Origin: UBA4416 sp038327195
Lineage (GTDB): Bacteria; Bacteroidota; Bacteroidia; B-17B0; Aurantibacillaceae
Assembly (NCBI GenBank): GCA_038327195.1
Contig: JBBQKU010000002.1
Coordinates: 62,001 to 126,000, forward strand
Length of the DNA stretch: 64,000 bases
Direction of reading: 5' to 3'
The translations under genes were made by a program, and so were the position numbers. The first letter of the stretch is position 1. Every line of letters starts with the position of its first letter. The notes beneath the pieces were generated by a model. The model did no database searches. It was not told where the DNA came from and was given only the letters and a program-made list of their open reading frames with translations. Positions 15,030-24,170 of this stretch are shown here, piece after piece.

Positions 15030-16205
15030 TTATAATTTATTTTTAACTGGTGTTGCGTATAATTTGATAAATAAATTCCTCAAAATATCTTGTTCTCCAA
15101 TTAAAGTTGAAATTTGTTGACCGGTATATTCAATAAATTTTTGTTTTTCTATTTCAGTATAATTGTTTTGAAATAAATCAGTTTGATTCAGAATATCGTA
15201 AGCTATATAATTTACAGGATTGAGTTTGTAATTTTGATGTATTTGTTTATCAATAGAAAGCGTGAGTTGTTTTATTTTTTCATTTTCGTTAGAAACCTTT
15301 TCTATTTCATCTAACTCGTTTATTATTGGAGTTCCAAAAGCAATATGAATTTTACCTTTTGGTTGTTTGATACCAGTTAAAATGTGAACTAAATCTTCTC
15401 CTGGCGCTTTAATATATTTACTATGCAAACTTGATAAATAAAGCTCTTGAACTTTTAAATTATCACAAGGCTCATATTCAAAGCTAATTGTAATAGGTAC
15501 AATATTTAGTTCAGATATACTTTTTTTAAAATCTTTGTTACCATTACTTAAGTTTAACATTTTAAGTAATCCAGTTTGAGTTAAATCGTTTCCGTCTTTA
15601 GTTCTTCCATTACGTTGTGCTATCCAAACACTTGAATTTTTATCTACAATTGTATGTCTAATATATGCGCTTAATTGTCTTGATATTTCATATAATTCTT
15701 TAACTGTTCCTTCACGTTTAACAGCAAACATTCTGTTCATTCTTCCAAAATCAGTTATAAAACCATTATCCATTAAATTTGAACCAAAAGTAATTTCTGA
15801 TGTTTCAAACTCTTCTTTATCCAAAATAATTTGAAGAATGGCACTATCCAATAATATATCGCGATGATTTGCAATGTATAAGTAAGCTTTGTCCTTATCT
15901 AATTTATCTATTCCACTCCAAGTTAATCCATTTGAACTTTGGTTCACAATCGACCAAATAGCGTGACGCATATAGCCAGTCTGGAATTCATACGGAGATT
16001 TTGTGTCTAATGCTTTTTTAATTACCTCTTCTTTGCTTAAATCCGGAAAAATAAAAGCCATAGCTTTATGGTATGCTTCGTATTCAGATAATCTTTGCAT
16101 CACTTCTTTTGATTCACTATCAAAATAAGGCCTTAGGAGGTCAAAATTAAATTCTTTAGCGAAATCACTTATATTATTTGGCTCTTCAGATTTATAAAAT
16201 TTCAT
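15030..16205 (-). CDS. PlsC-like 1-acyl-glycerol-3-phosphate acyltransferase family protein
   Basis: 391 residues with an acyltransferase core: the HX4D motif in ANHRDILLDSAIL (about 115), FGRMNRMFAVKREGTVKE, IAQRNGRTKDGNDLTQTG in the place of the EGTR block, and PITISFEYEP. Longer than PlsC (about 250) owing to N- and C-terminal helical extensions; this long form is common in Bacteroidota. The acyl donor and acceptor are not known from sequence. No signal peptide. It lies 15 bases after the WG-repeat gene. Confidence 0.8.
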   Translation of the reverse strand: MKFYKSEEPNNISDFAKEFNFDLLRPYFDSESKEVMQRLSEYEAYHKAMAFIFPDLSKEEVIKKALDTKSPYEFQTGYMRHAIWSIVNQSSNGLTWSGIDKLDKDKAYLYIANHRDILLDSAILQIILDKEEFETSEITFGSNLMDNGFITDFGRMNRMFAVKREGTVKELYEISRQLSAYIRHTIVDKNSSVWIAQRNGRTKDGNDLTQTGLLKMLNLSNGNKDFKKSISELNIVPITISFEYEPCDNLKVQELYLSSLHSKYIKAPGEDLVHILTGIKQPKGKIHIAFGTPIINELDEIEKVSNENEKIKQLTLSIDKQIHQNYKLNPVNYIAYDILNQTDLFQNNYTEIEKQKFIEYTGQQISTLIGEQDILRNLFIKLYATPVKNKL

Positions 16206-16220
16206 AATGTGTTCTTAAAA

Positions 16221-17294
16221 TTAATACGGTGTCTCAAACTCAAAAATAGAATGATATATATATTCTGTAATTTTTTTATTACTTTCATTAATAATACCCC
16301 ACTTTGAATTATTAGATTTAATGGCAAAAAAACCATGATGTAAGTTTTTAATATTTTCATATTTTGGTTCAATTATAAAATTTCCAAGAGTATCAATTAC
16401 GCCCCAATTTCCTTGAATTTTAACCAAAGCTTTCCCGTTTTCAAAATCAGAAACTTGGTCAAATTTGTTAGGAATAATTTTATTAAAAGATATATTGCAA
16501 AATCCAAATTTCTCATTCGTTTTTGAAAATAAAAGACCATTATTAATTTTATTAAAATTTTTAACTGTAGCTGAATGCGCGTATATTAAAGGATTTCGTT
16601 CATTAGGTAAAATGATGTATTTATTTGTCGAATCAACTAATCCCCAGATTAAATCTTTTTTCACCCATGCATATCCTTCACTAAAATCTTGCGTGTCACT
16701 ATAAATTGGATTAATAATATATTCGCCTTTTGTGTTTATACAACCCCATTTTCCATTTATTAAAACCCAAGCTTTATTATTTTTAAAATAACTTACTCTA
16801 TCATATAGTGGTTGAGTAATTTCTTCACCATTTTTATTTAGATACCCAAACTTATTATCCCTTTTATAAATTGCAAAGCCGTTTTGAAATCTACGAATAC
16901 CAGCTTTATAAGTTGGTTTTATTACAATTTCGTTCTTTGTATTTATAAAACCCCAGCAGCCATTTATTTTAACAAGTGCTAAACCATCGCTAAAATCTTC
17001 TGCACTTTCATAAATTAGTGGAATTGCTATTTCTCCATTATTATTTAGAAAGCCATATTTATTATTTCTTCTTATTCTGCCTAATCCATTATTAAATTCA
17101 AATATTCTTTCATTAATTGTTTGATTTTGATTTTCAGTATATATTATTTGCCCTTTTGAATTAATGTACTGGTGAATATAGTTGTCACTTAAATCTGTAC
17201 CTTGATTAATAGTTACTAAAGTTATAAAAGTTTGGGCAACAGCAACTCTGTTAAACAAAAAAACATAAAGACTTAAAATAAATAATTTCTTCAT
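16221..17294 (-). CDS. WG-repeat protein, exported
   Basis: 357 residues with a signal peptide (cleavage after about residue 20, VAVAQ) and at least eight WG-type repeats, each with a W/Y/F-G pair: KYGFLN, CWGFIN, KFGYLN, KWGCIN, IWGLVD, KFGFCN, NWGVID and KWGIIN, spaced about 35 residues. WG repeats form beta-propeller-like binding surfaces; the ligand is unknown. The start codon overlaps the stop of the PaaK-like ligase by 4 bases (ATGA), so the two are translationally coupled. Confidence 0.88.
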   Translation of the reverse strand: MKKLFILSLYVFLFNRVAVAQTFITLVTINQGTDLSDNYIHQYINSKGQIIYTENQNQTINERIFEFNNGLGRIRRNNKYGFLNNNGEIAIPLIYESAEDFSDGLALVKINGCWGFINTKNEIVIKPTYKAGIRRFQNGFAIYKRDNKFGYLNKNGEEITQPLYDRVSYFKNNKAWVLINGKWGCINTKGEYIINPIYSDTQDFSEGYAWVKKDLIWGLVDSTNKYIILPNERNPLIYAHSATVKNFNKINNGLLFSKTNEKFGFCNISFNKIIPNKFDQVSDFENGKALVKIQGNWGVIDTLGNFIIEPKYENIKNLHHGFFAIKSNNSKWGIINESNKKITEYIYHSIFEFETPY

Positions 17295-18586
17295 CTTTTA
17301 TCTATAAATGTAATTGGTTTTCGACTCAATTCAGGCATTTGTCTTTTTGCAATATTATCAGGTGTATCAATAATTATATTTGGAGCTACTCGTAATTTTG
17401 CTCTAAAATGATCTTTTAATTCTTTATCATAATTTGTTGGTGGGTTAATAACTCCAATATTTATTACTATTTCATCTGTGCCAATATCATTTGTATAAAC
17501 TTCAATAATGTAATTTTTTATATAATCAACTGTATTTAAAATATCATATAAAGCGGGCGGATATAAACTTGTGCCTTTAAATTTTATCATTTGTTGTTTA
17601 CGGCCAATAATAGGACTAATTCGCATTGTAGTTCTTCCGCATGCACATGGTTCGTAATGAGCAACGCAGATATCGCCAGTTTTAAAACGAATTAAGGGCA
17701 TACCTTCAACTCCTAATGTAGTTACAGTTAATTCACCAGCTTCTCCTTTTTTTACGGGTTGATTATTGTCATCTAAAAATTCGGTAATCAGCAATTCAGG
17801 ATTATAATGTCCACCATTTCCATATTCACATTCGGTAAAAGCAGCGCCCATTTCGGTAGAAGCGTATGTACTAAACAATTTAACAGGCCATTTATCTGTA
17901 ATTCTTTTCCCTAAAGTGTTGTGTGTAAAATCTTCCTTTCGAATTGGTTCGCCAATACAAACTATTTTTTTAATACTGCAATTTTTATAATCAATATTAT
18001 TTTGTTCAGCGTATTCAATTAATTTTAAAATGAAAGATGGAACAGCAATTGCAATTGTTGGATTCAACCGTTTAATTGTATCCCATTGAAATTCAGGCAT
18101 TCCATTTCCAACTCTAATAATTCCGGCACCCATTTTTTTTAACCCTAAAAAATAAGCCATTCCAGCCATAAATCGTCTATCAATTGTAGTCATTAATTGA
18201 TAGATATCATGTTTTGTGCCACCAGCGCAACTTAAAGAGACGTATTCATTATAGGCTAATCTTTCTAAATCTTTATCTGTAAGAATAAACGTAAGTGGGT
18301 CGCCAAGAGTACCACTAGTTGTTACATAGTCAATAACTTTTTCTGAAGTAACACACATAAAATCTTTATTATGTCTGTATAAATCATCTTTAGATGTAAC
18401 TGGTATTTTTTGTAAATCAGAAATGCAATTTAATTCTGAAATTTTAATGTTATTGTTTTTAAAAACCGATTTATAAAAATTTGAGTTTTCATTTACATAT
18501 TGAAGTAACTCAATAAATTTTGTGGTTTGAATTTGTTCAATTTCAGAAACCTCTTTTTTATCAATATCTTTATAATTTGGTAACAT
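17291..18586 (-). CDS. Phenylacetate-CoA ligase-like adenylate-forming enzyme
   Basis: 431 residues, PaaK-like AMP-binding fold. Motifs: P-loop-like VTTSGTLGDPLTF (about 90), STYASTEMG (about 240), and MPLIRFKTGDICV with a CACGR zinc-like turn, then ISPIIGRKQQMIKFKG and the C-terminal AMP-binding C domain. Family members activate aryl or acyl acids as adenylates and often transfer to CoA. None of the phenylacetate-degradation genes (paaABC etc.) is nearby, so the substrate is probably another acid. Coupled to the WG-repeat gene and close to a PlsC-like gene. Confidence 0.83.
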   Translation of the reverse strand: MLPNYKDIDKKEVSEIEQIQTTKFIELLQYVNENSNFYKSVFKNNNIKISELNCISDLQKIPVTSKDDLYRHNKDFMCVTSEKVIDYVTTSGTLGDPLTFILTDKDLERLAYNEYVSLSCAGGTKHDIYQLMTTIDRRFMAGMAYFLGLKKMGAGIIRVGNGMPEFQWDTIKRLNPTIAIAVPSFILKLIEYAEQNNIDYKNCSIKKIVCIGEPIRKEDFTHNTLGKRITDKWPVKLFSTYASTEMGAAFTECEYGNGGHYNPELLITEFLDDNNQPVKKGEAGELTVTTLGVEGMPLIRFKTGDICVAHYEPCACGRTTMRISPIIGRKQQMIKFKGTSLYPPALYDILNTVDYIKNYIIEVYTNDIGTDEIVINIGVINPPTNYDKELKDHFRAKLRVAPNIIIDTPDNIAKRQMPELSRKPITFIDKR

Positions 18587-18676
18587 GAGGATACTAAAAT
18601 ACTCATTTTTTAAGGTTTTAAAACCACTTTATTAAAAATAATTATAATTTTATTTTTTATTTATTAAGACGTTTTT

Positions 18677-19222
18677 ATGCCAGTAGATTATAATTTATCG
18701 AATGAATTAATAGATCATATTAAATTTTTTAACCCTAAACATTTAGCGCAAGATGTTCTGAATAGAAAGAGACTCTCAGAATTAGTTAGTTTGTGTTTTG
18801 ATAAAGATTTATTAATAAGTAGCCGAGCTACATGGGTTTTATGGCATTGTAGTGATATTGATTTTAACGCATTAATCCCATATCATATCAATTTGATTAA
18901 TAACTTAAAAAACAAAAATTTGCATAATGGAGTTATTAGAAATACTTTGAGGCTTTTTCAAAAACATGCTGTTCCTAAAAAGAAGGAAAGTTTTATGATT
19001 GACATCTGTTATAGTTATATTAAAAATCCAAATGAAGCTATTGCTGTTAGAGCTTTCGCAATGACAATTATATTTAATATCAGTAAACCTTATCCAGAAT
19101 TGCTATTGGAATTGAAATCTGTTTTAGAACTGCTAAATCATCCTGATGAAAGTGGAGGAATTAAATCACGAATAAAAAATACACTTAAGGATATTGATAA
19201 GGTGTTAAAATTAAATAACTAG
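18677..19222 (+). CDS. Hypothetical helical-repeat protein
   Basis: 181 residues, soluble and helical, resembling HEAT/armadillo-type repeats (SSRATWVLWHC, IAVRAFAMTII). No signal peptide or catalytic motif. It is the only plus-strand gene in a minus-strand run; a 90-base divergent gap separates it from the PaaK-like gene and 6 bases separate its stop from the converging glycosyltransferase. No function assigned. Confidence 0.65.
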   Translation: MPVDYNLSNELIDHIKFFNPKHLAQDVLNRKRLSELVSLCFDKDLLISSRATWVLWHCSDIDFNALIPYHINLINNLKNKNLHNGVIRNTLRLFQKHAVPKKKESFMIDICYSYIKNPNEAIAVRAFAMTIIFNISKPYPELLLELKSVLELLNHPDESGGIKSRIKNTLKDIDKVLKLNN

Positions 19223-19228
19223 TTATTT

Positions 19229-20353
19229 TTATTTTGTATATATTTCCATTAATTGTTGTGCAATTTTGACTTTATGAAATTTTTCAGCGTATAAAAAACC
19301 TTTTTCTGACATCTCTTTTTTTAAACTTTCAGAAATTATTAATTCATTTATTTTGGAAGCTAAATCTATTTCATTTAGTGGATTTATATAAATTGAATTT
19401 GGACCACCAGCCTCTGGAAAGCAGCCACTTTTTGTTGTAATAACAGGTGTTTTTGAAATCAGCGCTTCTATAATTGGAATGCCGAAACCTTCAAAAATAG
19501 ATGGATAAATAAAAATAGATGCTTTTTGGTAAATGATTGGTAATTGCTCGTTCGTTACGTTTTCTAAAAACATAACTCTGTTATTTAAATTATTTTGTTG
19601 AATAAATTTATTGACTTCTTTAAAATAATTTGTTTTTCTACCAACAACAACTAATTGAATTTTTTCAACTTTTTTTAAAGCTTTAATTATTGTAAGTAGG
19701 TTTTTTCGTTCTTCAATTGTACCAACATATAATAAATAGGATTCAGGTAATTGATATTTTTTTTGAACTTGTTGAATTTCAATTTCTGAATAGGTTTTAT
19801 AAAAAGTATCATCGCAACTTTGATAAATAACCTTTATTTTTTGCTCTGGAATATTGAAAAAAGCAATAATATCTTTTTTTGTTTCTTCGCTTATGGCTAT
19901 AATAACATCTGCATTTTTGCAGGCAGAATAAAACTTTCGACGATATATTAACCGATCAAAATATGAATATAAATGAGGATAACGTAAAAAAATTAAATCG
20001 TGAATGGTAACTATTTTTTTGCCTTTAAATTGTTTAATGTTTATAGGTAATTCATTACTTAAACCATGATAAACATCTACGTTTCGCTTATTTATTTCAT
20101 TTGTTATTGAATATGAACGCCAAAAACCTTTTAAATTATTTTCAAAAAATCCAGATGGTTGAATTATTTCTATGTTTTTAAAAATTGAAATTTCTTCGTT
20201 AAAATTTTGATCACTTTTTTTAGGTGTAAATAAAAACTGTTTTATATCTGGGTAAAAATAATGCAAAGACTTAATAATAGTACGGGCATAATTTCCCAAA
20301 CCACTATTGTTTAAAAATGCTCTTTTAGCGTCGAATGCAATTTTCAATTTCAA
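19229..20353 (-). CDS. Glycosyltransferase family 4
   Basis: 374 residues, GT-B fold. The N-terminal domain begins KIAFDAKRAFLNNSGLGNYAR and holds VYHGLSNELP and VTIHDLIFLRYP; the C-terminal domain has YLLYVGTIEERKNLLTII, and the nucleotide-sugar binding EX7E block in IYPSIFEGFGIPIIEAL. Resembles mannosyltransferases that act on surface polysaccharides, but the sugar is not determined. It is 4 bases from dapD in the same direction, probably only a transcriptional association. Confidence 0.92.
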   Translation of the reverse strand: MKLKIAFDAKRAFLNNSGLGNYARTIIKSLHYFYPDIKQFLFTPKKSDQNFNEEISIFKNIEIIQPSGFFENNLKGFWRSYSITNEINKRNVDVYHGLSNELPINIKQFKGKKIVTIHDLIFLRYPHLYSYFDRLIYRRKFYSACKNADVIIAISEETKKDIIAFFNIPEQKIKVIYQSCDDTFYKTYSEIEIQQVQKKYQLPESYLLYVGTIEERKNLLTIIKALKKVEKIQLVVVGRKTNYFKEVNKFIQQNNLNNRVMFLENVTNEQLPIIYQKASIFIYPSIFEGFGIPIIEALISKTPVITTKSGCFPEAGGPNSIYINPLNEIDLASKINELIISESLKKEMSEKGFLYAEKFHKVKIAQQLMEIYTK

Positions 20354-20357
20354 TATT

Positions 20358-21167
20358 TTAAACTGCTACATTATGTTCTCTTAATGCATCATTAAGAGAA
20401 GTTTTTAAATCAGTACTTGCCTTACGTTTGCCTATAATTAACGCACATGGCACTTGAAAATCTCCCGCTGGAAAAGATTTAGTATATGAACCTGGAATAA
20501 CAACACTTCTTTCAGGAACATAACCTTTAGTCTCAATTGGAGTTTCTCCTGTTACATCAATAATTTTTGTTGACATGGTTAAACATACATTTGCCCCTAA
20601 AACTGCTTCTTTTCCAACTCTTACACCTTCAACAACAATACATCTGGAACCTATAAAACAATTATCTTCGATAATTACAGGAGCTGCTTGAATAGGTTCT
20701 AAAACGCCACCAATACCAACGCCGCCACTTAAATGGACGTGTTTACCAATTTGTGCACAACTCCCTACAGTTGCCCAAGTATCAACCATAGTTCCTTCAT
20801 CTACATAAGCACCTATATTGACAAAACTCGGCATTGTAATTACATTTTTTGATATATAGCTACCAAATCGCAATACAGAGCCAGGTACTGCTCTAATTCC
20901 TGAAGCTTCTAAATTTGTCTTGAGTTTCATTTTATCATGAAATTCAAAAGGTTTTAATTCCATAGTTTCCATTTGTTGAATTGGGAAATAAAGAATAACG
21001 GCTTTCTTAATCCAATCATTAACCTGCCATGTTCCGTCAGCTTTCGGCTCAGCAACTCTTAGTTTCCCTTTATCTAATTGTTCTATAATATCTCTTATAA
21101 CCGCTTGGTTTGTAGGGATTTTTAATAACTCTCTATCGTCCCAAATAGTTTCGATTAATTTTTGCAT
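20358..21167 (-). CDS. dapD: Tetrahydrodipicolinate N-succinyltransferase
   Basis: 269 residues, the usual DapD size. An N-terminal helical region is followed by a left-handed beta-helix of hexapeptide repeats including RFGSYISKNVITMPSF, NIGAYVDEGTMVDTWATV and HLSGGVGIGGVLEP, plus the VPERSVVIPGSY loop. Transfers succinyl from succinyl-CoA to tetrahydrodipicolinate in the lysine/meso-DAP pathway, matching dapA at 51237. Its 5' end faces the tRNA promoter at 21188. Confidence 0.96.
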   Translation of the reverse strand: MQKLIETIWDDRELLKIPTNQAVIRDIIEQLDKGKLRVAEPKADGTWQVNDWIKKAVILYFPIQQMETMELKPFEFHDKMKLKTNLEASGIRAVPGSVLRFGSYISKNVITMPSFVNIGAYVDEGTMVDTWATVGSCAQIGKHVHLSGGVGIGGVLEPIQAAPVIIEDNCFIGSRCIVVEGVRVGKEAVLGANVCLTMSTKIIDVTGETPIETKGYVPERSVVIPGSYTKSFPAGDFQVPCALIIGKRKASTDLKTSLNDALREHNVAV

Positions 21168-21187
21168 AAAATTTGATTAAAATATTG

Positions 21188-21217
21188 TTTGCAAGTTAAG
21201 TAAAATATGTATATTTG
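21188..21217 (+). promoter_or_regulatory. Bacteroidota-type promoter for the tRNA-Arg / tRNA-Met genes
   Basis: TTTG at 21188-21191, 18 bases, TATATTTG at 21210-21217, an exact match to TAnnTTTG. It ends 19 bases before tRNA-Arg. Confidence 0.75.
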
Positions 21218-21236
21218 CACTCCAAATTTTTGGATT

Positions 21237-21310
21237 GGTTATGTAGCTCAACTGGATAGAGCACCTCACTACGGATGAGGAGGTTTGGGGTTCGAATCCC
21301 TACATGATCA
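21237..21310 (+). tRNA. tRNA-Arg (ACG)
   Basis: Cloverleaf of 74 nt: acceptor GGTTATG / CATGATC with two G-U pairs, anticodon stem CCTCA/TGAGG around loop CTACGGA (anticodon ACG, normally edited to ICG), T arm TGGGG-TTCGAAT-CCCTA, discriminator A. CCA is not encoded. Confidence 0.95.
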
Positions 21311-21315
21311 CTAGT

Positions 21316-21347
21316 AAAACCCTTTGAAAACCAGAGGGTTTTATTTT
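21316..21347 (+). terminator. Hairpin between tRNA-Arg and tRNA-Met
   Basis: The stem AAAACCCT / AGGGTTTT with an 11-base loop and a T-rich tail lies 5 bases after tRNA-Arg. It may terminate partially, with read-through to tRNA-Met, or guide processing. Confidence 0.7.
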
Positions 21348-21361
21348 GAAAAATAAAATTT

Positions 21362-21435
21362 GGTGAGGTAGCTCAGTTGGTTAGAGCATCGGATTCATAA
21401 CCCGAAGGTCACGAGTTCAAATCTCGTTCTCACTA
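21362..21435 (+). tRNA. tRNA-Met (CAT), elongator type
   Basis: Cloverleaf of 74 nt: acceptor GGTGAGG / TCTCACT (first and last pairs are G-U), anticodon loop TTCATAA, anticodon stem TCGGA/CCCGA with an A-C mismatch next to the loop, T arm ACGAG-TTCAAAT-CTCGT, discriminator A. It lacks the C1-A72 mismatch of initiators and does not have the Ile2-like acceptor of the tRNA at 1738. Confidence 0.88.
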
Positions 21436-21436
21436 C

Positions 21437-21472
21437 AAAGGTTGTTTCTTAATTGAAACAACCTTTTTGTTT
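21437..21472 (+). terminator. Strong terminator after tRNA-Met
   Basis: The 12-bp stem AAAGGTTGTTTC / GAAACAACCTTT with loop TTAATT and a T-rich tail starts 2 bases after the tRNA. Confidence 0.92.
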
Positions 21473-21501
21473 TAAAACAACCATCTTAACATACTAACAT
21501 T

Positions 21502-21798
21502 TTGCAATATGTATATTATAGTTTTTTAGTATTAAATGTTTTAACATTTATAATAACTGCTTATGATAAGAAATTGGCTTTCAAAAAACAAAATAGAGTG
21601 CCTGAAAATAAGTTGTTGTTATTAGTTGCAATTGGAGGAACTATAGGAGGATTATTAGCTATGTTGATTTTTAAACATAAAACTTCTAAAATCTCTTATT
21701 TAATCAAGTTTTTTATAATTGTGATTTTACAAATACTCTTGATTTTGCTATTGTTTAAATATGATTACATACAACAGATTTATACCGAATACACATAA
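21502..21798 (+). CDS. DUF1294-like small membrane protein
   Basis: 98 residues from a TTG start at 21502; an in-frame stop lies 15 bases upstream, so the gene cannot be much longer. Three hydrophobic segments flank the family hallmark TAYDKKLAFKKQNRVPENKL followed by VAIGGTIGGLLAMLIFKHKT. DUF1294 proteins are small inner-membrane proteins without an assigned role. It lies 30 bases after the tRNA-Met terminator. Confidence 0.8.
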   Translation: MQYVYYSFLVLNVLTFIITAYDKKLAFKKQNRVPENKLLLLVAIGGTIGGLLAMLIFKHKTSKISYLIKFFIIVILQILLILLLFKYDYIQQIYTEYT

Positions 21799-21917
21799 AA
21801 CATAGACCAATTTTAGCAAAGCCTCATTGTACAATTTTTATGTAGTATCGGCATAACCAATTATTAATTATTTTTATTAATTGGATTAAAAAATAATTGT
21901 AATTGGTATTAAATAAA

Positions 21918-21945
21918 AAAGCTCTTCATAATATCGAAGAGCTTT
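21918..21945 (-). terminator. Terminator of the ferredoxin-NADP reductase transcript
   Basis: The 10-bp stem AAAGCTCTTC / GAAGAGCTTT has an 8-base loop; read on the minus strand it is followed by a T-rich run. It lies 27 bases past the reductase stop codon. Confidence 0.85.
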
Positions 21946-21972
21946 AATTAAAAACATGAAAACTATAAGTAT

Positions 21973-22983
21973 TTAAAATTCATTTACTCCTTGCACGGTC
22001 GTATACTTCATCGTGTATTTAATTCCAGGATTCATGTATTTATAAGCACTGTGAGCCATTAAAGCAGCTTCGTGAAAACCACATAAAATTAATTTCAATT
22101 TGTTTTTATAAGTGTTTATATCTCCTATAGCATAAACGCCTTCAATATTTGTTGAATAATCATCTGTATTAACTTCAATAGCGTTCTTGTCAATATTTAA
22201 TCCCCAATTTTCTATTGGGCCTAATTTCGGACTCAATCCAAATAATGGGATTAAATGATCTGTAGAAATTATAGTTTGCTCATTTGTTTTGCTATGCGTC
22301 ATGCTAACTGATTCTAATTTATCAGAACCAGCAACAGAGTTTAAAACTGTATTTAAGTGTAATTTAATTTTTCCTTCTTCAGCTAATTTCATGACTTTAT
22401 TTACACTATCAGGAGCGCCTCTAAATGATTCGCTTCTGTGAACTAAGGTTAATTCCGAACAAACATCAGATAAAAATATTGCCCAATCTAAGGCGCTATC
22501 TCCACCACCAGCAATTACCATTTTTTGATTACGGTATTTTTCAGGATCTAATATCATATAGTTAATCCCTTTTCCATTTTCAAATTGTGTTAATCCTTCA
22601 ACCTCTGGCTTACGAGGCTCAAAACAACCTAAGCCACCTGCAATTACAATAACTTTAGCTTGTATTTGAGTGCCTAAATTTGTTGTTAATACAAAATCTC
22701 TGTCTCCTCTTTTTTCAAGTGATTCAATTCGTTCCCCTAAAGTGTAGCCTGGATGAAATGGTTCAGCTTGTTTTACTAAATTTTCCACTAAATCTTGAGC
22801 TAAAACACTAGGAAAACCTGGTATATCATAAATAGGTTTTTTAGGGTAAATTTCAGATAATTGCCCACCTACTTGTGGTAAATAATCAACTAAATGGCAA
22901 CGCATTTTTAAAAGACCCGCTTCAAAAATTGCAAACAAAGCAACTGGACCAGCGCCAACAATGGCAATATCAGTAGTAATCAT
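21973..22983 (-). CDS. Ferredoxin/flavodoxin-NADP+ reductase (thioredoxin-reductase-like type)
   Basis: 336 residues. FAD-binding GAGPVALFAIFEAG at 9-22, then DYLPQVGGQLSEIYPKKPIYDIPGF; NADPH-binding GGGDSALDWAIFL (about 160); the second FAD motif is YAIGDINTYKNKLKLI. The CxxC redox pair of thioredoxin reductase is absent, which with the C-terminal extension places it with YumC-type ferredoxin-NADP+ reductases. It supplies or draws electrons from ferredoxin in the cytosol. It lies 1 base after the TPR lipoprotein gene. Confidence 0.93.
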   Translation of the reverse strand: MITTDIAIVGAGPVALFAIFEAGLLKMRCHLVDYLPQVGGQLSEIYPKKPIYDIPGFPSVLAQDLVENLVKQAEPFHPGYTLGERIESLEKRGDRDFVLTTNLGTQIQAKVIVIAGGLGCFEPRKPEVEGLTQFENGKGINYMILDPEKYRNQKMVIAGGGDSALDWAIFLSDVCSELTLVHRSESFRGAPDSVNKVMKLAEEGKIKLHLNTVLNSVAGSDKLESVSMTHSKTNEQTIISTDHLIPLFGLSPKLGPIENWGLNIDKNAIEVNTDDYSTNIEGVYAIGDINTYKNKLKLILCGFHEAALMAHSAYKYMNPGIKYTMKYTTVQGVNEF

Positions 22984-22984
22984 T

Positions 22985-23566
22985 TTATTTTTTATTATTC
23001 TTTAAAAATTCTTGAACCAATTGCTCATCTGTTTTTCCTAAATTTTTTATGCAAGCTTTTGCATCACGTTCCCAAGCTGTATTTGGATATTCTTTTATGA
23101 TTTGTTCGTATATTTTTTTTGCTGCAGGTTCATTATTCAGCATAGACGAATCATCATAAACTTGAGCTAATAAAAACAAAGCAGCACCTCTGTTTCTAAA
23201 CATTGGAAATTCATCCGTACATTTTTGTAGCAATATTTGAGATTGTTGATACTTGCCAACAGATTGAGCAATTTGTCCAGCCTTCAATAAGAAGATAGGG
23301 GCAAGGCTATCATCTTTACAAGTTGAGGCAAAATTATTAAATGCATTTATGGCTTGATCAGCTAAATTAGGATCAACTTTATTTGCTTTAAGTAAAATAC
23401 TATCCATTTTTGTTGCATCTAAATACAACATTTTACAATCTCCTCCAATAATAACAGCTTTAGTTGAATCGCCTTTTAAAGCATCTTCTTTTTTTGTTTC
23501 GTCGCTATTTCCGCAAGAATTAAGTAGAACAACTGCTGAAATTAAAATTCCTATTTTTTTTAACAT
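22985..23566 (-). CDS. Tetratricopeptide-type lipoprotein
   Basis: 193 residues. Lipoprotein signal MLKKIGILISAVVLLNSCGNS with lipidation at C18. The mature part is helical with TPR-like blocks (IFLLKAGQIAQSVGKYQQSQ, ALFLLAQVYDD, AAKKIYEQIIKEYPNTAWER), comparable to outer-membrane TPR lipoproteins. The partner is unknown. It sits between def and the ferredoxin reductase gene, with gaps of 4 and 1 bases, in what looks like one operon. Confidence 0.82.
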   Translation of the reverse strand: MLKKIGILISAVVLLNSCGNSDETKKEDALKGDSTKAVIIGGDCKMLYLDATKMDSILLKANKVDPNLADQAINAFNNFASTCKDDSLAPIFLLKAGQIAQSVGKYQQSQILLQKCTDEFPMFRNRGAALFLLAQVYDDSSMLNNEPAAKKIYEQIIKEYPNTAWERDAKACIKNLGKTDEQLVQEFLKNNKK

Positions 23567-23570
23567 GCTT

Positions 23571-24170
23571 TTATTTTTTTGGTATAAATACTTTTGTTTT
23601 GTAATCGGCTCTAAATTTACCTTTGCTAATATCTGCTAATTTTCCACTAATCATTTTTCGTTTAAATGGGCTGATTTTATCAGTAAAAAGTATGCCTTCA
23701 ATGTGGTCGTATTCATGTTGAATAACGCGTGCTATAACTCCATTATAAGTTTCTTTATGTTTTTTAAAATGCTCATCATAATACTCAATCGTTAAATCAG
23801 GTTTACGCAACACATCTTCTCTAATTTTTGGAATACTTAAACAACCTTCATTAAATTTCCATTCTTCACCTTCTTCATTAGTAATGACGGCATTAATGAA
23901 TGTTTTTTTAAATCCATCCATTTGTTTCATTTCTTCTGCAGTAAATTCAGGTTCTTCATCTTCATCAACCTCTGCAAATGGGCTAGCATCTATTACAAAT
24001 AAACGAATTGCTTTTCCAACTTGAGGAGCAGCTAAACCTACACCATTAGCTTCATACATGGTTTCATACATGTTCTGAATTAATGCAGGTAAATTTTCGT
24101 GTGATTTTTCAATATCAACACATTTCTTTCTTAAAACTGGGTCGCCGTAAACAACAATAGGTAATACCAT
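23571..24170 (-). CDS. def: Peptide deformylase
   Basis: 199 residues. All three signature motifs are present: GVGLAAPQVGKAIRL, EGCLSIP and IQHEYDHIEGILF (metal ligands Cys and two His, catalytic Glu/Asp as usual for HEYDH forms). An acidic insertion (FAEVDEDEEPEFTAEE, about residues 76-91) lies between motifs I and II; Bacteroidota deformylases often have one. Removes the formyl group from nascent proteins. Probable operon with the TPR lipoprotein and ferredoxin reductase downstream. Confidence 0.96.
   Translation of the reverse strand: MVLPIVVYGDPVLRKKCVDIEKSHENLPALIQNMYETMYEANGVGLAAPQVGKAIRLFVIDASPFAEVDEDEEPEFTAEEMKQMDGFKKTFINAVITNEEGEEWKFNEGCLSIPKIREDVLRKPDLTIEYYDEHFKKHKETYNGVIARVIQHEYDHIEGILFTDKISPFKRKMISGKLADISKGKFRADYKTKVFIPKK

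Noticed and set aside
21840..21916. AT-rich partial inverted repeat (CCAATT...AATTGG) after the DUF1294 gene
   Set aside because: Arms are interrupted and composed almost only of A and T, so chance symmetry is likely.
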